DNA from: CAVXTF01 sp963701375
Lineage (GTDB): Bacteria; Actinomycetota; Acidimicrobiia; Acidimicrobiales; CAVXTF01
Assembly: GCA_963701375.1 (NCBI GenBank)
Contig: CAVOZT010000004.1
Span: 1,240,001 to 1,304,000, forward strand
DNA: 64,000 bases
Reading direction: 5' to 3'
Under the pieces are notes generated by a model. That model worked only from the letters and a program-made list of their open reading frames with translations, was not told where the DNA came from and ran no database searches. The position numbers and the translations under genes are program-made. Below, in pieces: positions 36,804-45,830 of this stretch (its first letter is position 1; each line of letters opens with the position of its first letter).

Positions 36804-37580
36804 CTACGTCCTCGTCTTTCGCACACGCCAGATCTCCTCGGCCGGCCACTGCTTTGCCCATTCGCTTGGGACGTAGTTGTACCGGGGGTGGTCCTCGGCG
36901 GCTTCGGGCGCAAAGACCTCGACGAAGTCCACTAGCTCAAATCCGCTTCGCTGCAACTCGTGAAGCATGTCGCTGGTTCCCAAATGGAATTCGACACCGG
37001 GATCGTCGTCAGTCCACTCGAGCCGACCCAGACCCCTCTGGGGCCGCTGCAAAGACACTTGGACCTTGCCGGTCTCGGGAAGACACAGAATGCTGAGGGT
37101 GGAGTTGCGCATGAAGACCAGTTCACCTCCGGACCTCAGAAGGCGAGCCGCCTCGGGAATCCAAAGAGTGGGATCGCACCAAATGGATGCGCCGTATTCC
37201 GAAACTGCGAGATCGAACTGCGCGTCACCAAGTGGAACGGACTCCGCGTTGGCCTCGAGCAGCTCCAGTCCGAGCGAGTGCTTCGCGTTCAGCCGGCGCG
37301 CGGTGTCCAATTGTGCCGGGGTGACGTCGACGCCGACGACCCGGCGAGCCCCCTTTTTCTTCAGCCAGGCTCCAAAATATGCAGTGCCACAACCCAGCTC
37401 GACTATGTCCATCCCATTGACGTCTGGTAGAACCCGGAGTTCCGACTCCGGAGTGCTCCATACCCCCCAGGTAATTGCGTCTTTGGCCCATGAGTCGTCA
37501 GCTCTGGTGTCGGTGTATTCGAGGTTGGCCTTCGTCCACGCCTCGCGGTTGATGCGAACGTAAGACGGGAGTTCGGTCAT
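36804..37580 (-). CDS. Class I SAM-dependent methyltransferase
   Basis: A 258-residue methyltransferase. Motif I is IVELGCGTAYFGAWLKK at about residue 60, the acidic ribose-binding residue follows in VVGVDVTPAQLDTARR, and motif IV is QFDLAVSEYGASIW. The N-terminus RINREAWTKANLEYTD and the late RLLRSGGELVF fit ubiE/menG-like small-molecule methylases. Acceptor unknown. ATG at 37580. Confidence 0.88.
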   Translation of the reverse strand: MTELPSYVRINREAWTKANLEYTDTRADDSWAKDAITWGVWSTPESELRVLPDVNGMDIVELGCGTAYFGAWLKKKGARRVVGVDVTPAQLDTARRLNAKHSLGLELLEANAESVPLGDAQFDLAVSEYGASIWCDPTLWIPEAARLLRSGGELVFMRNSTLSILCLPETGKVQVSLQRPQRGLGRLEWTDDDPGVEFHLGTSDMLHELQRSGFELVDFVEVFAPEAAEDHPRYNYVPSEWAKQWPAEEIWRVRKTRT

Positions 37581-37682
37581 TGATCACCGATCGTAGTGAT
37601 GATTCGAAGCAATCTCTTCAACTACGACGGCCAATGCTCGATGCGTGGTTTGAACGATGTCGTTCCAGTTGTGGCGATGAGT

Positions 37683-38288
37683 TCAGCGTGTCGGCTGAAT
37701 CGCAAGTACCTTGTTCGGGTCGCGAAGCACGACTGTCCCCGCGATGATGTCGTGGAGGCACATGCGATCCGGGCGCGTCAACATCAAGATCAAAGAAATG
37801 ATCTGGGTGATGATGCTCAGGATTCCCTCCACGATTCCGCCGATGATCTCGCGGAACGCCATGTACCAAAAGCCGGGCACACTTCTCGTCTCGGGTCTCC
37901 AACAGCGCATACCCAGCACTTGCTGGGCTGGAGTTTGGCCGCGTCCCCAGACGATCAGCCCCCAGATGATGTACCCGATGCCGAGGGTTCCGATAGCCAA
38001 CGGTATGGCCAAGAAGTAAGCGCCGATGCGTCGGCCGACGGGCGCCAATTGAACGCCTTCGGGCAGCAGGAGACCGCTCGTCTGGTCGTAGTACATGCCG
38101 GGCGGCGCAACACCGGTGCCTTGTGAGCCGTAGCCGTATCCCGGAGCGGGTGGCGGTGCCGGCGGTGGCTGACCGGGCGGCGCATATCCCGGTGGCGGTG
38201 AATATCCGGGCGGAGGCGTATAAGCGCCTGGTGGTGGAGAACCGCCGGGTACTTGCGGCTGATTGGACCAATCAGGAGGCTGGGTCAT
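37683..38288 (-). CDS. RDD-family membrane protein with Pro-rich N-terminus
   Basis: A 201-residue protein. The first 85 residues are Pro/Gly/Tyr-rich (PPPGYSPPPGYAPP repeats). The RDD domain follows, with helices at IGAYFLAIPLAIGTLGIGY and near IIGGIVEGILSIIT, and the conserved WGRGQTPAQQVLGMR loop. The RDD family is thought to include Na+/H+ exchange related transporters, but activity is usually unknown. The ATG at 38288 follows GAGGGAG at about 8 bases. Confidence 0.85.
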   Translation of the reverse strand: MTQPPDWSNQPQVPGGSPPPGAYTPPPGYSPPPGYAPPGQPPPAPPPAPGYGYGSQGTGVAPPGMYYDQTSGLLLPEGVQLAPVGRRIGAYFLAIPLAIGTLGIGYIIWGLIVWGRGQTPAQQVLGMRCWRPETRSVPGFWYMAFREIIGGIVEGILSIITQIISLILMLTRPDRMCLHDIIAGTVVLRDPNKVLAIQPTR

Positions 38289-38402
38289 CGATAACTCCCT
38301 CTTTGTGGACCGGATGCACAATGCAAAAGCGGACTGGCGTGTTGGCCATCGCCGTGAAGCCTACTGACGGGGCCATCCTTCTGGCGACCATGCTCGCCAT
38401 CG

Positions 38403-39092
38403 TCAACTCAGAATGTTGACCGCTCTCGAGACCACGACGGCAACTGTTACGAGCGAGGCGAGGGATTGCAGCATCATGAGCAGCTTCGCCCAATCGGTCA
38501 GCGGCATGGTGTCAGTCGGGCTGAACGCGGTCGCGTTGGTGAACGACGTATACAAGTAGTCGAGAAAATCGGGTGCCCATCCTGGGGATGAGCCCGGTGT
38601 CGACATCTGAGGAAACAGGAAGTCTGGTCTGCGATGTTTGGTCAACTGTCGGGCTGCGGGACCACCTCGGTCCAACTCCCAATACCAGAGCCCGAACGCG
38701 ATGACGTTGGTCAACCAGATCGGCACCGACGCGTAGACGAGCGGTCGCCCCGTGGTCTTGGTCCCGTAGAGCAATGCGTGAATGAGTTCGGTTAGCGATA
38801 CGACGTTGGCGGCCGTGATGAGGGCGATCAGCGCGACTCCGACCATGCGAAGTCGCGACTCCTCTGGCGAGATGCGTGCCGTTGGATTGACGACGAGGAG
38901 AACGACGATCAGAGCCCCTTCCGCCGCAGGGATGAGAGCCCGATTGCCTAATCCACGGATGAGGCTTTGGGGAAGAATGAGCTGGAGGGATATGGCGGCG
39001 AGGACAGCGAGCAGGGCTGGCCACCTCGGCTCGCCGTGCGACGCGACGCCCCAGGCGACGTCGTCCCGACTGGTCGTGGGCGGGTCGTCCAT
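38403..39092 (-). CDS. Membrane protein with ion-channel-like C-terminus
   Basis: A 229-residue protein with four or five helices. The C-terminal YLYTSFTNATAFSPTDTM segment followed by a long helix WAKLLMMLQSLASLVTVAVV resembles the pore loop and inner helix of two-helix channel domains, but lacks a GYG filter. Annotated in many actinobacteria only as hypothetical membrane protein. The ATG at 39092 is preferred; a longer frame would overlap the DUF1003 gene, 52 bases away. Confidence 0.75.
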   Translation of the reverse strand: MDDPPTTSRDDVAWGVASHGEPRWPALLAVLAAISLQLILPQSLIRGLGNRALIPAAEGALIVVLLVVNPTARISPEESRLRMVGVALIALITAANVVSLTELIHALLYGTKTTGRPLVYASVPIWLTNVIAFGLWYWELDRGGPAARQLTKHRRPDFLFPQMSTPGSSPGWAPDFLDYLYTSFTNATAFSPTDTMPLTDWAKLLMMLQSLASLVTVAVVVSRAVNILS

Positions 39093-39144
39093 CGATTCCA
39101 ACCGTACTGACCCGATGACAGTTGGACGGGGATGTCGGAGAGCG

Positions 39145-39654
39145 TCAACTAACTGTGGGCGGCGCCTGGCCGGGAGGAAAATGACCCATTTCTGCACCGA
39201 CCTTCTTCCCGATGTTGGCCACGTGCAGATGGATCTCTTCAAGCAGGTCGGTGTTCTTCTTCACCTGGCTGGTGAGTGCCGTGTTCTCGGCAATAAGGGT
39301 CTTGATGTCGTCAGTGTTGTTGGCCGTGTGAAGTGCAACCTCTGACGAGATGGCGTCGGCGCGCTTGGCGGCGATCAGAAGTGCCGCGGCCTGGACGCCG
39401 GCCAGCATGGAAAGGAAAAGGTTCAGCAGGATGTATGGATACGGATCGAAAGCCTTGTGGTGAAGGATATGTTCGAAGAGCAACGTATTGATGATCGCCC
39501 AGGTGATCATGACGGCGAAGAACGAGAACACGAATGGCCACGATCCCATCATGTTTCTCATCCGGTCGGCTGACCGTTCCCCGAGAGACAGCTCGCCGCC
39601 AGATCGAACGCCCGGGTGCTTGTGCCAATGACTCTGCCATGGACTCGCCTTCAC
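39145..39654 (-). CDS. DUF1003 membrane protein
   Basis: A 169-residue member of the DUF1003 family. GERSADRMRNMMGSWPFV opens the domain, two helices follow (FSFFAVMITWAIINTLLF and ILLNLFLSMLAGVQAAALL), and a C-terminal coiled-coil-like tail with Asn/Ala/Glu-rich heptads (EVALHTANNTDDIKTL) closes it. Function unknown. It lies just upstream of, and in line with, the channel-like membrane protein gene. Confidence 0.85.
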   Translation of the reverse strand: MKASPWQSHWHKHPGVRSGGELSLGERSADRMRNMMGSWPFVFSFFAVMITWAIINTLLFEHILHHKAFDPYPYILLNLFLSMLAGVQAAALLIAAKRADAISSEVALHTANNTDDIKTLIAENTALTSQVKKNTDLLEEIHLHVANIGKKVGAEMGHFPPGQAPPTVS

Positions 39655-39725
39655 AGCGTTGATCCTCGCGCGGTTTTGATGCCTGGCGACGGATCTGCAC
39701 CTTTAAAGCATTGTAACGACGTCTT

Positions 39726-40268
39726 CTACAACAGACCTGTTCCGATGGCCACTCCGACCACGATGAGAGCCGCCCCCCCGACGAGTTCGCTTCGCTCTCC
39801 CAGACGCTCGCTGATATGACCGCCGATCTCCAATCCGAGGAGCGAGAGTGCGACGCTGACGGCTGCGATTGTTACCGCAGCGATAACGAGGTTGACCCTA
39901 TAGGTCCCGAGTGCGAATCCGACGACGAGATTGTCAATGCTCAGTGCGGCACCGATGAGTATCAGATGTTTCATACTCGGCCCCTGTTGTCTGGGTGCTT
40001 GAGCATTCCCGACGAGTTCGGAGACGATTACATAGGTGCCGGCAAGTCCGAGAAGGGCTCCTCCGATCGGCTTGGCGGCCGCCCCAAGGTCATGCGACAA
40101 GGAGTGCCCGAGTGCGAGCCCGGCGACAGGCATAGCAGCCTCGAACACGCCGAAGACAAGAGCGACTCGGATCCGAAGCTTGCGGTCCACCCCGGATACA
40201 CCAATCGCGGTCGAAGCTCCGAAATTGTCCAGGCCCACCGATACTGCGACCAGCAGCAGCGCGACCAC
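39726..40268 (-). CDS. MntP-type manganese efflux pump
   Basis: About 180 residues with six helices. The family motifs VAVSVGLDNFGASTAIG in helix 1 and ALSIDNLVVGFALG in helix 4 carry the paired Asp residues proposed to bind Mn2+. It expels excess Mn2+. A GTG at 40268 just before helix 1 is the likeliest start; a frame open to 40427 adds an unlikely arginine-rich segment. I looked for a yybP-ykoY riboswitch upstream and saw none. Confidence 0.85.
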   Translation of the reverse strand: MVALLLVAVSVGLDNFGASTAIGVSGVDRKLRIRVALVFGVFEAAMPVAGLALGHSLSHDLGAAAKPIGGALLGLAGTYVIVSELVGNAQAPRQQGPSMKHLILIGAALSIDNLVVGFALGTYRVNLVIAAVTIAAVSVALSLLGLEIGGHISERLGERSELVGGAALIVVGVAIGTGLL

Positions 40269-40385
40269 GCCTGAAACGTAGTTTGCGCCCTCGCGATTTC
40301 GGGTTCCCGAAAGGCAGCATCGAGTCCCTGCGCCTGTACTCAACGCCTGTACCAAATTAGGACGCCTCTCGTATTCTTCTCGCCG

Positions 40386-41115
40386 GTGCCCAACTCCACC
40401 GAGGGAGAAAGCCAGTCGGCTACCCACGGAGATGGACTACAGGTTCGCGATGACAATGGATCCGCCGCCGCGGCGAAATCCCGGGGCGCCCATGTGCGTC
40501 GATCACACCGGAAGCACGAGTTTCTAAGGGTGCTCTCCACCGCCGTGTCCAAAAGAGGCCTGGGCAACCCCATCACCGACCAGGAGCTCGTGTCCTCGGT
40601 CGTCTCACAGCTCCAGGTCGACAGCGGCTTTTCGTTCTCCCACATGCTCGGTCTGGTCCTCACCTTCCACGGCGTGAACCCGAACTCGTCTCCGCAGCTC
40701 ACGCTGCCTGTGAACGTCGTCAACTCCCTCAGCTACCAGTACCAGGGCTACGACTACGGGAACGTCGAGTTCCCGAACGAGGCTCAAGATAGGCACAGGG
40801 GCGACCAACCAGGCGACCGAGACCGCAACCGCGCTTCAGGCACTCGGCTTCAAGGCGACCCCGGGTCCCGACCTCACCCCGGTCGGGCCGGTGTCTGAGA
40901 CGGTCGTGTACTACGCCAAGCCGAGCTCAGAGCCCTATGCGGCACGAGTCGCCCGCTCCATGACGGGTGCGGTCGTTATGGCACAAGGCCCCATCACCCC
41001 CGGATCTTTGGTAACGGTAGTGACCGGGAGCGACGACCCGCACTCATGTCACCGAATCGTTGCAAAGAGTTCACCCGCTCATCGTTGCTCTCGGCCCTCC
41101 GGCAGACAATGCTGA
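40386..41115 (+). pseudogene. Remnant of a LytR-CpsA-Psr (LCP) ligase with LytR_C domain
   Basis: The C-terminal half of an LCP protein is recognisable: RKHEFLRVLSTAVSKRGLGNP, then FSFSHMLGLVLTFHGVNPNS and VNSLSYQYQGYDYGNVEFP. A second frame holds a LytR_C domain (KIGTGATNQATETATALQAL, then TVVYYAKPSSEPYAARVA and GSLVTVVTGSD). The catalytic N-terminal LCP core with its Arg and Asp residues is absent, the two pieces are joined by a frame break near 40785, and the linker is shortened. This points to a real partial gene, not just an indel. An intact member would attach teichoic acid or arabinogalactan to peptidoglycan. Confidence 0.72.
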
Positions 41116-41221
41116 AACCGTCTCGTGAGACCTAGCCTCGGCGTGAGGAGGAGGTAGAGCAACTCTCAAGTCTTCATTTTGGCGATCAAACGTGCGCGTC
41201 GCCCTACATCTTTTCTCAGGC

Positions 41222-41242
41222 GTATATGGACGGCTCATATAC
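41222..41242. promoter_or_regulatory. Inverted repeat before beta-helix protein gene
   Basis: GTATATG and CATATAC form a perfect 7-bp inverted repeat with a 7-base spacer, 71 bases before the ATG at 41314. Its AT-richness within GC-rich DNA suggests a promoter or operator. Function inferred only. Confidence 0.4.
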
Positions 41243-41313
41243 CCAAGATTGATCATGCGAGTCGGAGTTCGGCGGACGCAAATACACAATCAACGACTAG
41301 TTGGGAGAAGTAA

Positions 41314-43191
41314 ATGAACCTCAGATTCGTTCGCCGGGCCTCGGTCCGAGCGGTTGTGGTTGCGGCCATGACGTTCGGTTTCGTAGGAACCGCGGCAACC
41401 GTGGCATCTGCCTCAGGTGGCAACAACTTCTACGTTGCCACCTCTGGCACCAACACCAACAACAACTGCTCGGTCCAGACCAACCCTTGCCAGACGATCT
41501 CGTTTGCGTTGCAAGAGCAGGCGTCCGAGAACGTGCCGGGCACGATCCACGTGGCGGCCGGAACCTACGTCGAGCAGATAACTGCAACTACGGCCAATTC
41601 AAACGTGACGATAAAGGGCGCAGGTGAGGCCAACACGATCATCGAGCCTCCTTCATCTGGCCTCTTGAGTGACACCGACACCGACTCGAGTCAGCCTCAG
41701 TACTACGTCGTTGACGTCCAGCCCGGCACCACCGGGTTCAACGTGGAGAAGTTGGCGGTAAACGGGCTGAACGCCTCCTCGTTCTTGGACTCAGACGGCG
41801 CCGGATGCGGCCAAGACTTCGTCGGCGTCTACTACCACGGCTCTTCGGGACTCGTAAAGAAAGTGCTCGTTACTGGCATAGACATGCCGGCGGACCTCTT
41901 CGGCTGCCAGGGCGGCCAGGGCATCTACGTGAACAGCACGTCTTCTGACCCGGCAAACGTGAACGTGACCAAGGTCAGCCTCACAGCTCCCGTGTCGACG
42001 ACAGTGACCAAGGCCGACCTTCCGGCAGCGACCTACAACAGCGACATCTTGCCGGTCAAGTCAGTCCCCGCAAGCTTCACGGGCGGGGGTGTCACTGTGA
42101 ACGGGTACATCGTGCAGGCCACTCCTGACGGCACGAAGAACCTCTTCATCACCGGCACGACGGGCACGGACTCACCGTCAGGATCGGTCGTCAACTACAA
42201 CCCCTACACCCCGGCTTACGACAAGAACGGCGTCACCTGTGACGACAACTGGACCACGTGTTCCATCACAGGTTCGACGATCGCCGGGGAAGGACCGAAC
42301 AACTTGATCGGCCAGAACGGAATCCAGGCCTTTGGCGCAGCGTCGGTCAGGATCGGTGGAGCGACAACGACCATCGGTAACATCGTGTCCGGCAACACGT
42401 GGGTCGGCGGTGGCGGATCCGGGAATGCTGCATCGGGCATTCTTCTTCTGAACAATGGACCGACCATTGTCGAGAACAACACCGTGTCGAACAGCGACGT
42501 CGACATCTACGCGGGTGAGGTCCAGGCCTTCGGTCTCGTGTACCCGACCCCAGGGACGTGGACGATCTCGACCAATACAGTGTCGGGCGCTACTTCCGAT
42601 GGAAAATCAGGTGGTGAGGCTGGATACGGAGAAGGCATTCAGGTTGACAGCACCACCAACAACGTGGTGGTGACGAACAACACTGTGTCGGGTTCCGCCC
42701 AGGCGAACATCTTGCTCACCGGCGTAAGCGGGGCGACGATCGGCGGTTTCGGGCCGAACGTGGGCAATATCGTGAGCGGCAGTGCTCTCGGCGCAGGAAT
42801 CGTGGTCGGAGGCCCTGGGACAGAGTGCCAGGTCGCTTTCGGGAGCAGTTGCTCGCCAGGGCCGGGGAACCCGGACCAGTTCTCGAGCACCGGCGACACG
42901 ATCGCAGAGAACTCTGCTACCGCGAACGGCGCTGGGGTAATCGTAGAAGGGCAATACAACCCTTCGATCGTCGGACCATCTGATCCCCAGGCCGCCTACT
43001 CGAACGAGTTCGCAGGCAACGTCTGGACCAACAACGCCATTGCAAACGTGGCCGACTTCAGCGGCTTCAGTTCGTCGGCTCCGTTGAACACGTACGGCAG
43101 CCCGAGCCACGACACTTGTGAGCCGACCGCTGGTGGCTCGGCGAGCTTGAACTCCTTCACCCACACCTCAGGCGACTACTGGGCCTGCTAA
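41314..43191 (+). CDS. Secreted right-handed beta-helix repeat protein
   Basis: A 625-residue exported protein. Signal peptide to about ASASGG (residues 1-35). The opening FYVATSGTNTNNNCSVQTNPC with QTISFALQEQ and IHVAAGTYVEQI is the common start of parallel beta-helix (PbH1) proteins. The body has many Asn/Gly-rich turns such as ITGSTIAGEGPNNLI, PTIVENNTVSNSDVDIY and VVVTNNTVSGSAQANIL. Ten Cys suggest disulfides. No lyase catalytic site is obvious. GGGAG lies 6 bases before the ATG. Probably a surface or extracellular polysaccharide-binding protein. A strong hairpin ends the gene. Confidence 0.85.
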   Translation: MNLRFVRRASVRAVVVAAMTFGFVGTAATVASASGGNNFYVATSGTNTNNNCSVQTNPCQTISFALQEQASENVPGTIHVAAGTYVEQITATTANSNVTIKGAGEANTIIEPPSSGLLSDTDTDSSQPQYYVVDVQPGTTGFNVEKLAVNGLNASSFLDSDGAGCGQDFVGVYYHGSSGLVKKVLVTGIDMPADLFGCQGGQGIYVNSTSSDPANVNVTKVSLTAPVSTTVTKADLPAATYNSDILPVKSVPASFTGGGVTVNGYIVQATPDGTKNLFITGTTGTDSPSGSVVNYNPYTPAYDKNGVTCDDNWTTCSITGSTIAGEGPNNLIGQNGIQAFGAASVRIGGATTTIGNIVSGNTWVGGGGSGNAASGILLLNNGPTIVENNTVSNSDVDIYAGEVQAFGLVYPTPGTWTISTNTVSGATSDGKSGGEAGYGEGIQVDSTTNNVVVTNNTVSGSAQANILLTGVSGATIGGFGPNVGNIVSGSALGAGIVVGGPGTECQVAFGSSCSPGPGNPDQFSSTGDTIAENSATANGAGVIVEGQYNPSIVGPSDPQAAYSNEFAGNVWTNNAIANVADFSGFSSSAPLNTYGSPSHDTCEPTAGGSASLNSFTHTSGDYWAC

Positions 43192-43246
43192 ACAAAATCG
43201 GCCGCGGCAGATCTCCTGCCGTCGGCTGATCGGAGCAAATATTCGA

Positions 43247-43278
43247 ACAGAGGGCGGGGTCTCGGCTCCGCCCTCTGT
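43247..43278. terminator. Strong hairpin downstream of beta-helix gene
   Basis: ACAGAGGGCGG pairs with CCGCCCTCTGT over 11 perfect base pairs around a 10-base loop. A weaker hairpin, GCCGCGGCAG with CTGCCGTCGGC, lies just before it at 43201-43226. No T-run follows, as is usual for high-GC actinobacterial terminators. Confidence 0.65.
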
Positions 43279-43283
43279 CGTTG

Positions 43284-43319
43284 GATCGGAAGAACGACAA
43301 GCGATCGGAAGAACGACAA
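43284..43319. repeat. Two 17-bp direct repeats
   Basis: GATCGGAAGAACGACAA occurs at 43284-43300 and again at 43303-43319, separated by two bases. It lies in the gap 43192-43487, which holds no gene besides the hairpins. Confidence 0.85.
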
Positions 43320-43487
43320 AGAGACGTTACGACTTCTCCATCATCCGATCGTTGATGTTCGCGAGAGCCTGCAGGCCGGCTCGAAGGCCTGACATCTGCC
43401 CAGTCATGCATTCGACCCATCTCGCAAACTAAACAATGTCGAGATGGTCGATTCGGTGAACGACGCAACGGGAGCCCTGCTCGCCGG

Positions 43488-43859
43488 ATGAAGCACGCGT
43501 GGCTTGGATTGGACGTCGTTGCCGTCGTGATCTTCGTGGGGATCGGCCGAGCCGTCCACACTCATGGTCTCGGCTTCGTCGGGTTCGTATCGACGGCGTG
43601 GCCATTTGCGTCGGGACTCGCAATCGGTTGGCTTGTCCTCAAGGTGTGGCACAGCTCAGGACGGTCGATGAGAGACGGCATCACAATCTGGGTGTCGACG
43701 GTCGCGATCGGGATGATCCTCAGATTCGTCTCAGGCCAGGGAATCGCGCCCGCGTTCGTGTTCGTGGCGCTCGGCTTCCTCGGGGCTGCGATGCTCGGCT
43801 GGCGTCTCATCGAGGTTCTGATCCGACGCTCGCGTTGGCACCTGACTGAAAAACGGTGA
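43488..43859 (+). CDS. DUF3054 membrane protein
   Basis: A 123-residue protein with four hydrophobic helices. LDVVAVVIFVGIGRAVHTHG, TAWPFASGLAIGWLVLK and WVSTVAIGMILRFVSGQG are the standard DUF3054 segments. Function unknown. ATG at 43488. The next gene starts 60 bases downstream. Confidence 0.82.
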   Translation: MKHAWLGLDVVAVVIFVGIGRAVHTHGLGFVGFVSTAWPFASGLAIGWLVLKVWHSSGRSMRDGITIWVSTVAIGMILRFVSGQGIAPAFVFVALGFLGAAMLGWRLIEVLIRRSRWHLTEKR

Positions 43860-43919
43860 ACTGGACCTGACGGGCGATAGGGCAGAATCACTGACTTCGG
43901 TCCTGTACAGGAAGGGAAC

Positions 43920-45128
43920 ATGAGAACGCGAAAGACTCGTGGGGCCAGTCTCTGCACGCTTGTCGTCGCTCTGGCAGTTCTCAGTGCCGGGTGCTCCAAA
44001 GCCAACCAGTCAACAACTTCGTTGACGACGACACTGCCGCCGGCCAAGTCCATTGATGGGTGGTCGGCTCAGCAGTTACCCAACCCTGGGGGCGCGACCA
44101 ACGCCTTGCTGTCGGGAATTTCCTGCTCGTCCGATACGTCGTGCACCGTTGTAGGGGCATATGGGAAGAGCACCGGACAGTTCTTTCCTGTTGTCGAGCA
44201 TTGGAACGGGTCAACCTGGAGCATCCAAGCGGGTGCTAGCGCCGCTACAGCGGCCCCCTCGAGACTCCTCGCCATCTCGTGTCCTTCGACGATGTCGTGT
44301 TTCGCCGTGGGCGAATTAACTACCGGGTCGAATTCACAAGCCGCCTTGGTCGAGCGCTGGGACGGCTCCAGTTGGAAGGATGTGCCCGTTCCCGCACCGA
44401 AGAATGCGAGCGCGCGCGAGTTGACGTCGATTTCGTGCTTCTCCTCCATTGCTTGCACTGCTGTCGGTTCGTACAGGGTGCCGCCGTCCGGTGCAACAGA
44501 GGTGCTACTGGAGAGATGGAACGGTCTCAAATGGGCGCTCCAGACGGCGCCAGTACTGCCCAGGCATGTGACGTCTATCACGCTGTCTCAAGTCTCGTGT
44601 TCGTCGTCGCGCGTTTGCATTGCTGTAGGACAATCGACGTCCTCGTCCGGTGCGGCTGCCTTGGCCGAGTATTGGAACGGCACGACCTGGACGATTCAGG
44701 CTCTTCCCGTCCTTCAGAACCGTGGTGGCAGCAAACTGGCCGGTGTTTCGTGCGTATCGCCGACAGACTGCACAGCAGTGGGCGATGCCATCGACAGTGC
44801 CGGACTAGATGTGAGCGTCGCGGAGCACTGGAACGGTCGACATTGGGTAGTCGAACCGACTCCGAGTCTTCCTCGTGCCGAATTGGCGCTCTCCGCTGTG
44901 TCTTGCCCGACGGCGAACTCATGCACTGCCGTAGGTCGCCAGACGATCTCGATCTATAGCGGTTCTGGCTGGACGGTACAGCGTGCTCCTGTTCCTTCTG
45001 CCGTAGCGGAGTCGGATCTCTCAGGACCTTCAGCGGTATCGTGCACGGTCTCGGGCGCCTGCACCGCTACCGGAGTAACGATCTCGGTGCTCGGTGTGGC
45101 GACAATGCTGGTCGCGCACAAGTCGTAG
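43920..45128 (+). CDS. Lipoprotein with seven SC-x5-C/WnG repeats (possible beta-propeller)
   Basis: A 402-residue lipoprotein with lipobox LSAGC at about residue 25. The rest consists of seven repeats of about 48 residues of the form ISCSSDTSCTVVG...VEHWNGSTWSIQ. Each of the seven has a C-x5-C pair (CSSDTSC, CPSTMSC, CFSSIAC, CSSSRVC, CVSPTDC, CPTANSC, CTVSGAC), and the first five carry a full HWNG-like strand. Seven similar beta modules fit a seven-bladed propeller held by one disulfide per blade; this is inferred. Common in Thermoleophilia/Acidimicrobiia; ligand unknown. Confidence 0.75.
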   Translation: MRTRKTRGASLCTLVVALAVLSAGCSKANQSTTSLTTTLPPAKSIDGWSAQQLPNPGGATNALLSGISCSSDTSCTVVGAYGKSTGQFFPVVEHWNGSTWSIQAGASAATAAPSRLLAISCPSTMSCFAVGELTTGSNSQAALVERWDGSSWKDVPVPAPKNASARELTSISCFSSIACTAVGSYRVPPSGATEVLLERWNGLKWALQTAPVLPRHVTSITLSQVSCSSSRVCIAVGQSTSSSGAAALAEYWNGTTWTIQALPVLQNRGGSKLAGVSCVSPTDCTAVGDAIDSAGLDVSVAEHWNGRHWVVEPTPSLPRAELALSAVSCPTANSCTAVGRQTISIYSGSGWTVQRAPVPSAVAESDLSGPSAVSCTVSGACTATGVTISVLGVATMLVAHKS

Positions 45129-45181
45129 CTACCCTGGGTGGTGAGCCGTCGGCCAAGCTGCACTGGTGACAGAATCCGTCA

Positions 45182-45817
45182 ATGACCGACTGGGCGATCA
45201 CTGCCGCATCAGCTGCGACCGCAGCTGGAACCTTGGTCCTCGCGGTCGCGACCTTCTCGTCCGTGCGTTCTGCGCAGCGGGCGGCGAGAGCGACTGAGGC
45301 CGCACTTCTCGCCGGCATCCGCCCGCTGCTGGTCACCTCGCACATCGGAGACGAGTCGCAGAAGATCCGTTTCAATGACGACCACTGGGTCCACGTCGAA
45401 GGAGGTCGCGCCGTCATCGAGACCACGGACGAGGTCATCTACATGGTCTTGTCGCTACGAAACGTCGGGAACGGGCTTGCGGTTCTCGACAGGTGGGATC
45501 TCGTGCCGGACCGATCCACGACCGAGCGATCGGGCGATGAAATCCCCGTCTTCAGGCGACTGACTCGCGATATCTATGTGCCGGCCGGAGATCTGGGATT
45601 CTGGCAGGGAGCACTCCGAGATCCCGATGACCCGCTGTTCAATGCTGTTCGGGCAGCCGTAAATGAGCATCGGGCTCTGACGGTCGACATTCTCTACGGC
45701 GACCATCAGGGCGGGCAACGCACCATAAGTCGGTTCGTGCTCGACCCTATGAGCGATGGCAAGTGGCTCTCAACGGTTGGAAGGCACTGGAACCTCGACC
45801 AGCCAGACCCGCGTTAG
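45182..45817 (+). CDS. Membrane-anchored hypothetical protein
   Basis: A 211-residue protein. An N-terminal hydrophobic helix (ITAASAATAAGTLVLAVATF) is followed by RSAQRAARATEAALLAGIRP, a segment often seen after such anchors, then a beta-rich domain with YMVLSLRNVGNGLAVLDRWD. The order resembles a widespread uncharacterised family of bacterial proteins. No catalytic motif visible. Confidence 0.65.
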   Translation: MTDWAITAASAATAAGTLVLAVATFSSVRSAQRAARATEAALLAGIRPLLVTSHIGDESQKIRFNDDHWVHVEGGRAVIETTDEVIYMVLSLRNVGNGLAVLDRWDLVPDRSTTERSGDEIPVFRRLTRDIYVPAGDLGFWQGALRDPDDPLFNAVRAAVNEHRALTVDILYGDHQGGQRTISRFVLDPMSDGKWLSTVGRHWNLDQPDPR

Positions 45818-45830
45818 ATGGCGCATCGGG

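Noticed and set aside
43284..43319. Two 17-bp repeats as a CRISPR array
   Set aside because: Only two copies with a two-base spacer and no cas gene in the window.
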